Shown: positions 50,982-62,848 of the stretch, one piece after another
Layout of the letters: every line of letters starts with the position of its first letter
How positions within the stretch are numbered: the stretch's first letter is position 1
Source of the DNA: Salminus brasiliensis
Lineage: Eukaryota > Chordata > Actinopteri > Characiformes > Bryconidae
NCBI RefSeq assembly: GCF_030463535.1
Contig: NC_132888.1
Location: 33,465,269-33,529,268, forward strand
DNA: 64,000 nt
Direction of reading: 5' to 3'
The notes under the pieces: model-generated
The model's input: only the letters and a program-made list of their open reading frames with translations
Told to the model about the DNA's origin: nothing
The model's database searches: none
Made by a program: the position numbers and the translations under genes

Positions 50982-52072
50982 AAGTGAGAACAAGTAGAGA
51001 AAGAGAAGACCAGGAGGAGGGAGGAGAGGGAGGTAGGAGGTTTCACTCGTTTGTTGGAGACGAATGATGGATGAGGTGGAGAGATGTGATGACCTGGCTC
51101 ATCACTCAAACTCTCATTGAGACCCAACATCCTTCTGACATCAGCGCACACACAGGGGCACACACACATGCACAAACACTTGTTTATTTTACAATATAAG
51201 GGCATACATATGCCCAGTCAATACAATTGTATGCAGAAAATGGTTCATTAAAGTTACTTACATTTGCCAAATGCTATAAAATGTAATCTAATTAGCTCCA
51301 ATTCACCTATCCATTAACCTATCCATGGCAGTAAACACACACACACATACACACTGAATAGCACTGAATAAAACACAGGACTGTTGTGTAGTCACCTTGC
51401 TGAACACCTCTCTCTCATTCTCGCTTTCGCTCACACACTGAAACTTTCACAAAAACACAAACACACTTTCAAACAGACAGACAACAAAGATGTTTTGAAC
51501 TCCTACTGAGAACAAGCATCATGTTTAAAAACACACTCACATGCATTAAGCGCAGTGTCTTAAACACTAACATATATATCCTTTCTTAAATCAACACACG
51601 TTCATACCCACACTTACATGTCTTTTGAGAGCAGTAGTGCTGAAACTTACCAAAATTCATTTTAACTTGTCAAAGGTTTTTAACTTCCTGGTGGAGATCA
51701 TAACCGCTGGTAGCTTCTCTGTGCTCGCATAAAAAGGGTTTGTTTGACAACACTCACTCAAATTGACCAACAAAGGAGCACAGTGTAGAATTGTTAAGAA
51801 TGGCCATAGACTTAGGTCTATTGGAGCCATTTCTAAACAATTAGAAAACTATTTCAAGATCATCTGTTTAAATATTGTAAGTACAAGTAATTGGGAAGTA
51901 TATATATATCCCCTAAAGGTACAGTACACAGCAGGCTGAATCCACTTCACCTAAATAAAAAAAAACATATTGCATATTGACGCAAAAGCAAAGCATATTG
52001 ACGCAAACTGCCTTTTTCTGTCTTTAATTGAGTTTAACTGGATTGCAAAGGTAGGTTATGAGTGTATTCATG

Positions 52073-52075
<3 letters not shown>

Positions 52076-52118
<43 letters not shown>
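52076..52118. repeat. (GT)n microsatellite
   Basis: Pure GT run of about 43 bases upstream of the 29-nt repeat block. Confidence 0.95.
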
Positions 52119-52120
<2 letters not shown>

Positions 52121-52238
52121 GGCCTGTGGTCATGCAGTAAAAGCAGTGTCACACTTCTTTGGTAATTGATGGGCCAGTTTTTTCCCTCTGATGGTCAACG
52201 TAAGCCGTCAGTCTGTGGGCTCGACGGGGCATCCAGCT

Positions 52239-52325
52239 TTGATGAGGTCAACACGGGTCACTCAGTCCTGATGAGGTCACAGCAGGTCGGCCCAATTTGA
52301 TGAGGTCGGCTGGTGTAGGCTGTTT
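52239..52325. repeat. Three-unit 29-nt tandem repeat with AGGTCA half-sites
   Basis: TGATGAGGTC recurs at exact 29-base spacing (AGGTC at 52245, 52274 and 52303). Unit 1 contains AGGTCA-ACAC-GGGTCA and unit 2 AGGTCA-CAGC-AGGTCG, both direct repeats of nuclear-receptor half-sites with four-base spacing. Unit 3 keeps only one half-site. Units diverge outside the core. Confidence 0.75.
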
Positions 52326-52979
52326 GCGTGTGTGTGTGTGTGTGTACTGCAGTAGAGGGGAGGTGACAATGGGTCTGAGGTTGAGGCAGTGAGGGTGTTT
52401 AAATTGTGTGTGTATGTGTGCTTGAGGGCAAATACGTACCATGTTGTTTGGTGTGTTTACATGTATGTGTGTGCATCTTTGTGTGGCCGTTGTGGGTAGT
52501 ATAGGGCATATCCTATACATTTTCCTCTACATGTCAACATACACAAAATCAATATATTTCTCAACATCCAGCACTAACATCAAAAGGTTAATCAAGAAGA
52601 TTCTGTTTGTTTTCCAAACCAATCATCTAAATAATGGATATAATTAGAGCTGAAATTACAACCCTGCAGGACAATCAGCTGGAGCTAAAGTTATTAAGAA
52701 TCAGTGTGGCACTATTGCGGCACATATTTAGTCAAGCTTTCTGTTGTAAGACATATATCTCTGTTATTTAGTGTAAAGTATTTCTATTAATGTATTAATG
52801 CACTTCAATTTATCATAAAATAATGATGTAAAGCCTTCTCTCAATGTAAAATATTTTAAGATTTAAATGTTTTGGAAAGATTTCTAAGTAATTCGTTTAT
52901 GTTTTATAATTGACTCAGTGAACTAAATGGACAAAACTACTGTCATAAGAATATTTGATTTTGGCTTTTTTTTCTATTA

Positions 52980-53400
52980 CAAGGCACCCCTGGTCAAAAT
53001 ATTAGTTAGATGATGACCTCATTTTCAAAGGCATGAAGTTAAGGATGACACACTTGTTTAATATTTTAAGAACTTTTACCTTTTTAATTTCCACTTATTA
53101 CAGTTTCAAAATAACAGTAAAGGAACATGACCTAAAGCAAAAATATGCATGGTTAGTGCTTAGTAACACCCCTCTTTGTAGCCACCTAAGACTCTTTCAG
53201 TTCTTGTTTGGGGGACATTTTCTTCCTTGCAAATGTCTTCTAGTTCTGTAAGATTAAGCCATTTTGCATGCACTGCTCTTTTTTTCACTTATGTTTATAT
53301 TAGGGGACTGTAAGTGATCTGGTAAAACCTTCAGATCTTGCTCTTCAGCACAACTCATTCTTTGGCCTTTGCCTTTGTAGATTACATGGCTAGTTGATTG
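52980..53400 (-). mobile_element. Tc1-like element relic
   Basis: GGCACCCCTGGTCAAAATAT at the left, then a segment with TTAGTAACACCCCTCTTTGT and CTTGTTTGGGGGACATTTTC, follows the order of a widespread fish Tc1-type element as I recall it. The reading frame is destroyed and the 3' part appears deleted. Confidence 0.6.
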
Positions 53401-54219
53401 ATTTTATACATCTGTTAGCAAAGGTGTGGCTGACACACCTGCAATCAATAGGTAGGATATCCACACACTATCATTTCTGTAATGAGTATTGTAATGTATT
53501 TGGTTTCTAAGAAGTGTTTTAAGATTTTTAGGAAAATGTGCTTTTACAATTTTGTCTGAACATCCTTTTATGTGTAGATCACAATGTGAACTAGAAGAGT
53601 GCAATATAGCAAAACAGTAGTGAGATGCCCCCTTCCCAGAAGATGTGTTTGAGCTTTTTATTCCAGTGGCCTGGAGTGCTACAGGTAGTCAAAAAATATT
53701 TACTAGTCAAAAAATATTTAAAAAGAGACAATATTAAATGAGGTATTATTTATATTGTAATCCTTTTCAGGATGCCAGTGGGTTCACTTTCAGAACAAGA
53801 TTCACTTTCACAGAAGCAAGCAAAAAAAGAGATTAAAGTTTAAAAAAGATTTTTCCTTAAATGAACCCTGGTATAATCAGTATTAATGATACAGCGTGTG
53901 TTGAAACTATGATAACAGTTTATGGCATTCTAGCCAGAGATGTGATCCGATTTTATCAATAAATGGGGATTTCCAACATGTTCACACACCCGATTGCCTT
54001 ATGTGTCCAAAAGATTACACTAAAAATGTAGTAAAAGAATGAAATAACAAACAAATGCACAACAAACAAACTTTTACACCCTCCCATTTGTGTCTATAAA
54101 CTCCTAATGTGGGAGAGTTCGCAGATACCAATCTCTGCTCCAGTGTTAGCATTTAGAGTTTGTTTGTACTAGCCAGCTAGAGGCCCAAATTGTGCGACAC
54201 TTTGCTGAAGTGATTTTCT

Positions 54220-54450
54220 CCTCCCTGGCCTTTTCTTAATGTTATCATTGCAGCCATGTTTGACAGAGCAACTTCAAACAGCAGGCCCTCCGGGAATGGG
54301 AAGAAAACGCGAAACCAGAGGAAAGATGGCAATTCTCACTGGCATGAAGAGTGGCTGGCGATAGAGCCGCTTCACTGACACTTTACGCACCATTGCGGCA
54401 GCCGATGTGGCTTGGATTCTCTATGCAAGGAAAGTGTTTCTGCCTCAGCG
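54220..54450. other. Non-repetitive island, possible conserved element or exon
   Basis: GC-richer, complex sequence in an AT-rich intergenic stretch. On + it has TTGCAG|CCATGTTTGACAG and then a 39-codon frame (MFDRATSNSRPSGNG...) ending at TGA. No partner exon was found. A conserved non-coding element is as likely as a small exon. Confidence 0.3.
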
Positions 54451-55139
54451 TCTAGATGCACACAGAACTTTAGAAGTTATGTGACTCACTCTGAACCCCA
54501 GTTACATTACATGGATTTTTTACAAAAAATGTATGGTGATTTATACAAATAAATCTAATACAAGTCAAATGTTTTCTGCCATGGATGCTCCAATGCTTTC
54601 ATATCATTTTTATGGAACAGTCATAGAATTATGATTCCATAGTATCCTCTGTACCTATTTTGGGGCATGTAAGTCCTTTAATATGAAGTAAAGTTTGTAC
54701 CAAAACATTCTCAAAATCAGCCTTGGCTTACATTGGTCTACAGTGGAAACCCAATTAAGGGGACATTTCTGAACATAGCACATGTATCTGAAGCCAGCAC
54801 AGAATGCATCATTTAAATATACATTTTACAGTCTACACTGGTTGCTGACTGCCAGCACGTGGTCAGGATAGTAAAGCTAAATCCATCGTGAAAGCTGTTT
54901 CATGTCAAGCTCCACAAGATGTCAAGAATGTGGTGGAAGGGGAATTTTCAAGTTTTTAATACATTTACTGTAGCCAGGGTTGGTGATTTATTTTTGGGGA
55001 CATAGTTTGATGGACATTTGGGCAGAGGGAATATGTGTTTGTGTGTGTGTGTATGCTTGGCACATTTGCAGATTAAAGTCATGGGGTGTAACATTGTGGC
55101 CACCCAGTGCTTGCTGAATGAATAGCCCTCAGAGGCCTG

Positions 55140-55450
55140 TTTGACTGGTGTCAGGTGTGTATAGATGGTCTCTGAGGCCCTGGCTTGACTAGAAACAGGT
55201 GTGTGTCATCCCTGGCTGAAGGATTTGCCTGATAAACATTATTGGAGAACATCTGTCGGCTGTCACAACACAGGGCAGCCAGAGAAGCCCCCCATCCATC
55301 AGTCCAGGGGCTCTGTGGTCCCAGCCTGGTTGTCCTACCTGCAACTATGGTCCAGTGCACTTGAGAAATGGTTTAGGGACAGGGCTATGACCGCAACACA
55401 CAAGCACACACACTGTTCCAGTCAGGTGAGCTGTCAGGGGTGACAGTTGC
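55140..55450. other. Non-repetitive GC-richer island
   Basis: About 300 bases of complex, balanced-composition sequence flanked by AT-rich DNA. Open frames here are short and on both strands, with no domain. It may be a distal regulatory element. Confidence 0.3.
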
Positions 55451-57798
55451 CCTCATTTTGCTGCATCTTACCCCTCGGAAGAACTGGCCTTACTGCTGGT
55501 CTATCCACAATAGCACACATGTAGCACAGGCCTTTAATAGACTTACACATTATGATCACACTGCACGCTCACCCACTATACTTAATAAATTAATTCAATT
55601 TACATTGCTCAATTTTGTTTCGTTAAACACTTACGCTAAAGCTTCGATTAAAACACTCAAAACCAAGGAATCAAATCAGAAGTCAGCAGCCCTTTGAGGA
55701 TCCTGAACTTAATCAGAACAATAGCCGCTTTAAGTCACAAATAATCTTTGCATCTACAACATACTGGTAAATCACACTCATTTTGTCACAAAATGTATGT
55801 TTCTTTACATGTATCTCATGTATTTGTGGACACACAATGGGTGCATACTGTATAAGGAGTTACATTTTACGAGACAATAATTAATAAAACTAGTGGTTAA
55901 GTATCCAATTACATAAGTACTTAATTGTACTGTCTTCATTGGAAAGTGAACAATTGAAACAAATGTAAGAATAATTTTTTTAAGAAATATTTTATTAAAA
56001 GCCCAAAATATTCTTCACTGTAGCACCATTTCACATAGCCTTTGATCAGCAATACAGTATTTGAGTTCATGACAACTCAACACAAATAGAAGTAAATACA
56101 AAGTATTCCAGAAGACAAAAACAATTTTGTTTCACATTTCATGTTCGCAGCAAGAAGTCTTTTGTTGAAATTACAATAAGAGTGCTGGTCATTTGTATGG
56201 ATTAGTGCTGTTTGGCATATAAGCTTTGGTGGATCACTGATCTTGCATTTTCGTTTACACCGGTCCGATTCAGCCAGACAGTTTCCTTTTAACAATTTAC
56301 ACAAAGCCGCACCAACAAATGGGAGTAGTAACTAGATATTTATATGTTTCTGACAGCGCTTTGGGTGCACTGTCACAGATATCACATAACAGGAAATATA
56401 TAAAGAACTCCAAATCCACACCCATGGTCAACTGGATAGAGTGGACTGCACTACACATTTTTTAACATCATCATTATCATCAGTAACAAAAAAAGGTGTC
56501 CCATCTTGATTTACTTGATACTAATTACTTATTACATTAAGCCTTTTGTTTACATGGCATTATGACAAACTGGCTAATTATAGTATCATAGTATAATGGT
56601 ATATTTAACAGCTCTATGTAATATGTGGAGAAAGACAGACACCCTGAGTGTGTTCTGCTGAACAGAGATTATGCTGAAGGTTATTTTTGTGAAGTGTTTT
56701 TTTTTGTTATCCCTTCAGTGGTTTGCAACATTTTTTTAAATATAAGGTTGCACACTTGTATAATGTAATACAGAAATGTGGTGGACCGCCATGGATTAAA
56801 AGAGCACAGTTTTTGCAACTTGGGGAAGTGCAACTTGAATGGCATAGAGTTCAGAAATGTGTGCATGAATGTATTTGTACATACACACATTCCTTTTTGG
56901 GACAGCTGTCTTTATATGACCAAATTACATTCCAATTTGCATGTATACACACAAACAAAAAAAGACCAAATGAATGGCTGCTGTGCAATTCTTTTTTTAG
57001 AGGACAAAGGCGCACATACACAGAAATTCAAGAACTATGAAACTGCTGGTACAGAGCAATTAATTGTAAAATACTTATTTTTAACTTGTGATTACCCCTT
57101 TGTGGTTTACCTTGTGACATACACACAAACATCATATAAATGCAGCTGTTGGGGTGCTGTGTTCCAAGCCTTAATGTATTTTCAGTGGTAAAGAGAGCAC
57201 AGCAGAGTCTGTAGAAATGAGAGAGAACGATCATTCACAAATTGTTTTCTGTAATTCTGTAGCAATTCATTTTAATATTTATTTCAACGCAAATTTTTTC
57301 ATCATATCGTACTAGCCTTGTGTGTGTGGAGGTTTAACTAAAAACATGAGGTTTAACAAATAAAACATGATTTCTTGTAGCTTAATGCTTCTACAGACTG
57401 TTGTACATAAAGTATTGGGTTACTTCATGATGCAGAAGGATATACAATGGGTTCACAGTCAAGAGAAGGAGAAACAGAACAGAACAAGTCATAAGTGATG
57501 AGAAGGAGAGAACAAGAGACACAAAAGCAATGGAGGGATAGTAAAGAAAAGAGAACTGTTTGAGCAATAAGGGAGCTTAAAAATGAGAAGCAAATGTGGA
57601 AAGTTTTAGGGTGCGCATGGTGTGTGATCTCCGCCCCCTTTCTAACCCACTCTAGAGCAGTACTGGAGATGGGTCAGACACCATGGCACAAAGCAAACTC
57701 CACACACACACACACCCTGCTGTGGTTCACTTAGCATAACTGTCAGACACTGGCCAATATGCAGAAAAGAATCTCAACAGTTCAGGGATCCAGTCACT

Positions 57799-57839
<41 letters not shown>

Positions 57840-57840
57840 A

Positions 57841-57888
<48 letters not shown>
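57799..57888. repeat. Compound (TC)n(CA)n microsatellite
   Basis: About 40 bases of TC followed by about 50 of CA, some 220 bases past the last EGF exon donor (58110). Confidence 0.95.
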
Positions 57889-57891
<3 letters not shown>

Positions 57892-58064
57892 GACTGCTTG
57901 AGTAAAGATGCCAGTTGTTCTGTATGATGAACAGAGAGAGAGAGGGGAAAGATAGAATTGCAGAAAAGAGCAGTTCTGGAAACATATGGTCTTAATGAAA
58001 AAAGAGGAAAGGATGTATAGGGTGTTTCTGACTTCCCCAGTGGCTTTTACCGGCAATGAACATC

Positions 58065-58105
<41 letters not shown>

Positions 58106-58109
58106 CTAC

Positions 58110-58235
58110 CTTCACAGGTGGGTCCGAGCCAGGTGACTGGACAAATACAGTGTCCATTGCGCTGGTCACACTGTCCTCCATGAGTGCAGCGGCACTGCAG
58201 AGAACAACTGGGACCATACCATCCACTTGCACACT
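58110..58235 (-). CDS. egfem1: EGF-repeat exon e (CASGWYGPSC...)
   Basis: 126 bp; TTTTTAG|AGTGTGC to GTGAAG|GTAGGA. Eight cysteines with THGGQCDQRNGHCIC, one codon shorter than its neighbours. A (CA)n tract (58065-58103) starts 7 bases past the donor. No following exon could be identified with confidence. Confidence 0.87.
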
Positions 58236-61200
58236 CTAAAAAGGTGAGAGAGAGAGGAAGGGGAAGATACATGATTTCTATTTTATATTTCACATTATTT
58301 GTCATCAGTCACTTTGTCAATAAGTAGTTCAAAGTTCAAGTTCAAAGTTTTTTTTGTTACACACATAGTTATACACATTACATCTAGCAAATGCTTTGAT
58401 AACTGTCTCACATGAAACAACAGGATACAATATAAGAGGATTTCTTTTTTTGTGAGGATTTTTCCACTGTTTTGAGAATTTCCCCACTGTGGGACTAATA
58501 AAGGATTATCTTATCTTATCTTAAGGAAGAATATATAAATTAAGATAAGCAAAGAAAATGCAAATTTGTCAAATAAAATAACCTAAATTAAAAATACAAT
58601 ATCTACAGAGACAATGACAAATATATAAGAAGAAAACTTTATATATAATGTTATATAACTTATATATAAAATGTTATATATAAAAAACTTATATAACATG
58701 TAGTCAACAGTTTAATAGGAAATTCTGCAGAACCTAGGGGCAAGTCCCTTAGGTGGACTGTAGAACCTACAGCAAACAGTATAATTACATAATTAACCCC
58801 TCCCAGTGTCCAGGTGAGTCAGGTGAGTGTTGTGTGGAACAGATGTGTGATGGCATCATCTATAGAGCTATTCTGGAGGTGTGCAAACTGTAATGGGTCC
58901 ATGGATTTTGGCAGTGAAGTCATAGTCATTGAGGCAGGCTGGCAGAGTTTTTTTTTTAGGACAAGGACAATGATGGACTGTTTGAAGCATGTTGGAATGA
59001 TGGCCAGCGCTGGGGAGGTGTTAAAGATGTTTGCACATACTGGAACACATTGAAAAGCACAGGCTTTGAGTGCTTGACTGCTAATACCGCCTGGTCCCAC
59101 TGCCATCTAGGTATTCACTCCCTTGAACGCCATCCACACGTCTCCCTCCATGACAAAGAACAACATACTACCGCCCTCTGCACCAGTACTTCACGCTTCA
59201 GCCTTTGTTAACATTTAGGCATAAGAAAGATGGCGGCATGGTCTGACTTGCAAAACGGGGCAGGTGATGGTAAAAGTTTGGCACTTCATGGCACTGTTTA
59301 AAATTTGCAGTGCTATGATGCCCAACCATGAACAAAGAAGCAAGAAGCACAGTGTCCTGGTGATGTGTCTGAAACTAGGTGAATCTCAGTAAGCTCTCAC
59401 AGTGCGGTGTCTGTGTGTTGGCCTGAGATCAGGATATAGATAATGGCACAACCTGTCGCAAAAGAGAAATTCCTGGGGTAGAAGTCATGTCTTGCCACAT
59501 CAACTGTGAATCTGTTTAAGAACAGTTTGGCACAAAAAAGCAAAAAATGATCACAAAAGGTAACCCTGGATGACAAACAAAGTAAAAACTCTACTCAAGG
59601 CTGGGCAACAAGCCCTCCAGGGCTACACAGTGCTGCCAGAACCAATCTGAAGAAAGGCATGAGGGAGGCTAAAGAGGCCTACAAGAAGAAGACAACTCAT
59701 GGTGGGTGTGGCAAGGCACCCAGCCAATAACTAACTGAACTGTTTCTTTGTTCGCAATGAGGTGACGGCAGCAGAAACAAACAGCACCTCCATCAACCTC
59801 CAAGAGCCTGTACATCAACAAGGACAGTGTAGAAAGGCTCCCTCTGAAAAGGAGCTCTTTAAAGGGTCAGTGCTACTGCCAAGATGATCACTGGTTGGAC
59901 TTTTTCTTTCGCTGCCTTAATAAAGCAGCCAACCTATACCATATCAGACATCACCTCTGGGAGATGCATCAAATCACGATCAAACAGACTTCTACCTCAG
60001 GGCCATACGTGAGCTAAACACTGCCAAACACTGTTAGAGACCTGTGTGAATTCAGCACAACATATGTTTACATATATGTTTAAATTCCAATTACACCTTA
60101 GTATGTAAATATTCGTATTTCTCAATTATAGAATCACTACAGTTCTGTAAATGTGCAATATCCCCAGTGAAATATTTCACAGCTGTTACAAAACTAAATT
60201 TAACATATCATCATATGCATTATATCTATTGCTTGTTTGTAGAGCCACTGCTTTCCAGCAATAACAGAACAGTGTGTGTGCATGCATGCATTTGTGTATA
60301 TTCCGAGATGCACAAATATACACAAATGCATGCATGCACACACAGACAGAATTGCATGTCTTTCAGGGCAAACCCCATGATACAAATGGGGAATCTGACC
60401 AATTTTGAAATCCAGGAGTCTGTAACAGCATCTGTTTTGTCCCTGCTATGGACAACATCACTAAATCACTTTATACAACAGGAATAGACATAAACATACA
60501 TATTTATATTTAACTCCACTCTCTCTCAGACTATACCTGTCTCATAAATGTACATATCAGAGAATTTCTACAGATCCCTCCTGTCTTTATATATTCTGTA
60601 TTTTGTTTATATTTTGTGTGTATTTTGTATTTATTTAATATAATTTTTATATAAATTTATTTTAATATGTTTAGTATGTATATAGTTTTGTCCTCCTGTA
60701 GAGCATCAACCTGAGCCTCACCACAAGCATTTCAATGCATAAATGTCTTGAGATGTTGTGCAAATGACAAATAAACCTGAAACTTGAAGTACCTTTATTA
60801 CAGTACTCCCCAGCCTTCCCCAGGGGGCAAAGGCACTGGCCTGTGATCGGATCACAAGGGATTCCGTCAACACACTTACACTGATGTACACAGCCCACAC
60901 CGAAGTGGCCCACTGCACATCCTGTAAACACACACACGCACACACAATAGTATTAAGAGCATGCTCAGCATCTGTTCTGTACTGCAATCTGAAACTGACT
61001 TAGGAATGGGCAGTAAGACCACAGAGCACATACACATGCAGCAGGCATTCTATATGAGATCAAATAACTGCGGCTGCCTGGCACACACTCACGGCATTGC
61101 AATGCATCAGGAACTCATTAGAGAGTACAAAAATCTGATCAAACAACCACCTCTGGCAAGCAACCATAAGACACAATCGCAGCATGTATACACACATTTA

Positions 61201-62278
61201 CAAACACCTCTGCATATGACTGCTAAGTTTTTTTTGTAATAATTGGGGACACCTTCTTATATACTCGATTGCAGTAATATATTCTCTAAAAAAAAATCAT
61301 AAATTTCTCCTTTATTCTCTCAGATGCACACACATAACACGGTCATTTAAGAACTGAATTAACAGCACCAGATCTCACAAACTCTTACATCATACAAATA
61401 AACTATAAACTATTAATTTGTCAACAACAACAAATCATAGGTAAAAAGGTGTTCAGAGCAAACCAATCAAACAAAAGTAACCTATTGGGGACAAATGCCC
61501 ACTTTAACACATTTAATGTTTTTGATATGTGCAGCCATTCAGGCCTGGAAAAGAAATGTGGCATTATTTAGCATTATTTAGCTTTCCCCAATATATACTT
61601 ACATGCCACCTCGCTTGAATTAGATACAGACATTGGGATGTGTTACAGACATGGGAAGTGTTAGATCATGTGCACAATTTTTTGGCCAAAATTTGTAAAT
61701 GAAACAATGCACTGAAATGATCCAATCAATGGAAATAATGATAGTCCCACAGGCAAGCTGTCCCATCTAAGGTAGACCCTCTTACTCGAACTGTGAATTT
61801 CATACTGTAGTGTGAATTGAGCTGTGATCTTCGTCGCTGTTACACACCTATGCCCCTAAAACTTAACACCATGGAAAACACATTGACGAACATTACACGT
61901 TTGTTAATGCAACATTTAAGTAATGGACATGTATTATTTAAAGCCAAAAAATACAAAACAAATAATTTGACTTTCATTGGAAGTGGGTTACTTACGCTTT
62001 TGACAGTGGTCACCATTGTATCCTGGAGGACACATGCACCGTCCGGTTACGTGATTACACATGTTTCCTTGAAAGCAGTTACAGAGCTGTAAACAGAGCT
62101 TGCCAAAGAAACCAGCAGGGCATTCTGGGAGAGATGTGGAGATGAAATTTAATATTTATAATCGAGTAATACTTCAGTAAAATGTGTATTGATTTAAAAA
62201 CGTTCTTAAGCAAATATTTTGTGTGAAACACTAAGCAGTTAGACTTTACAGAATTAAGGGTAGAGAGAGAAAGAAAGT

Positions 62279-62355
<77 letters not shown>

Positions 62356-62848
62356 CACAGACAACTCACGATGGTGGCAGGTGGGACCATAATATCCATC
62401 TGCACAGGTGCATGAACCGGTAAACCGGTCACATGTTCCATTATTCTGACACACACACTCCTGCTCACAGTTAGCTCCAAACTGGCCTGAGACACATGCT
62501 ACAGAAATGCATGAATATATACACTGTAGATAATTATACATATTTTTTAAACATCACATATAGTCCGCCCCATTATACTTATTCTTTTTTTATATAATTG
62601 GTATATTTGTAATCTATGTACAGACACAAACTTGTAATAAAGTCACTAACTTTACACAGAGTCTAAACTTATGGTTTATTTTTTGTGCCGTTCTGCACAG
62701 TTACTGCATGTTTGTTTACCTTCCTCACAATGTCTCCCAGTCCAACCCAGTCCACATCTGCAGGTTCCATCAGCAAGGTCACATACACCTCCATTTACAC
62801 ACGCACACATACTGCGACACTGTATTCCATAACGTCCCCTGGGGCACA
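58110..62848 (-). CDS. egfem1: egfem1/MEGF6-like gene, five EGF-repeat exons
   Basis: Five exons, in transcription order 62848-62720, 62498-62370, 62124-61996, 60921-60793 and 58235-58110. Each encodes a single repeat of about 43 residues with eight cysteines in the laminin-type EGF pattern (C..G.(F/Y)G..C...C.C..G..CD...G.C.C..G..G..C). All borders are GT/AG and all phases match, so any exon could be skipped without frame loss. MEGF6 and EGFEM1 proteins are secreted, with EMI and EGF repeats. MEGF6 lies near PRDM16 and EGFEM1 near MECOM, both convergent. Since this neighbour is mecom, egfem1 is favoured; sequence alone does not exclude megf6. The 5' end (signal peptide, EMI domain) and 3' end are outside view or unresolved. 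Confidence 0.8.
58320..58525 (+). mobile_element. LINE 3' tail fragment
   Basis: Ends GTGGGACTAATAAAGGATTA with a TCTTATCTTA repeat tail (to about 58523), a form typical of fish L2/CR1-type LINE 3' ends. Only the 3' part is present. Confidence 0.55.
58819..59106 (-). mobile_element. LINE reverse transcriptase fragment
   Basis: A 95-codon minus-strand frame beginning AVGPGGISSQALKACAFQC and containing IPTCFKQSIIVLVLKK. It corresponds to the conserved AxGPDGIxxxxLKxCAxxL...PxCFKxxxIxPxPKK block of L2-type reverse transcriptases. It lacks the catalytic region, so it is a fragment. Confidence 0.8.
59540..60010 (+). mobile_element. LINE fragment upstream of reverse transcriptase
   Basis: Decayed plus-strand coding with ARTNLKKGMREAKEAYKKK and LNCFFVRNEV, matching the region just before the reverse transcriptase in L2-type elements. 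Its orientation is opposite to the fragment at 58819-59106. Confidence 0.65.
60520..60790 (+). mobile_element. LINE 3' UTR fragment
   Basis: Ends GCAAATGACAAATAAACCTG then AAACTTGAA, a LINE-type 3' end, directly before the donor of EGF exon d. Confidence 0.55.
60793..60921 (-). CDS. egfem1: EGF-repeat exon d (CAVGHFGVGC...)
   Basis: 129 bp; TTTACAG|GATGTG to AATAAAG|GTACTT. Eight cysteines with CDPITGQCLCPLGKAGEYC. A plus-strand LINE 3' end abuts the donor side (60520-60790). Confidence 0.88.
61996..62124 (-). CDS. egfem1: EGF-repeat exon c (CPAGFFGKLC...)
   Basis: 129 bp; TCCCAG|AATGCC to AAAAGC|GTAAGT. Eight cysteines with NHVTGRCMCPPGYNGDHC. The repeat has NMCN where its neighbours have .CD. 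Confidence 0.88.
62283..62351. repeat. Compound (GT)n(GA)n microsatellite
   Basis: A GT run (to about 62308) followed by about 42 bases of GA, close to the donor of EGF exon b. Confidence 0.95.
62370..62498 (-). CDS. egfem1: EGF-repeat exon b (CVSGQFGANC...)
   Basis: 129 bp; CTGTAG|CATGTGTC to CACCATC|GTGAGT. Eight cysteines with QNNGTCDRFTGSCTC. A GA/GT compound microsatellite (62283-62351) begins about 20 bases after its donor in the transcribed direction. Confidence 0.88.
62720..62848 (-). CDS. egfem1: EGF-repeat exon a (CPRGRYGIQC...)
   Basis: 129 bp; acceptor CTTTAG|TGTGCC, donor GAGGAAG|GTAAAC on the minus strand. Eight cysteines, ending GLGWTGRHCEEG. It is the most 5' exon of this gene in the window. 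Confidence 0.88.

Larger units (their letters stand above)
49901..57640. other. Intergenic region between mecom and convergent EGF gene
   Basis: No coding exon supported. It contains Tc1-type relics (50030-50700, 52980-53400), a three-unit 29-nt repeat (52239-52325), a (GT)n tract (52076-52118), and two non-repetitive, GC-richer islands (54220-54450, 55140-55450) that may be conserved elements. Confidence 0.55.
58236..60792. other. egfem1 intron filled with LINE fragments
   Basis: 2.56 kb between exons d and e, mostly derived from retrotransposons in both orientations (see 58320-58525, 58819-59106, 59540-60010 and 60520-60790). No EGF-type exon found within it. Confidence 0.7.

Noticed and set aside
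56723..57191. 105- and 137-codon ORFs on +
   Set aside because: No domain or splice context; overlapping frames in low-complexity AT-rich DNA with ACACAC runs.
57642..57739. Possible terminal exon of the EGF gene on the minus strand
   Set aside because: It has a phase-compatible acceptor (CTGACAG|TTATG) and reads 32 codons to a TAG, but much of it is a GT-repeat translation (GVCVCGVC) with no EGF pattern. It is not supported beyond phase agreement.
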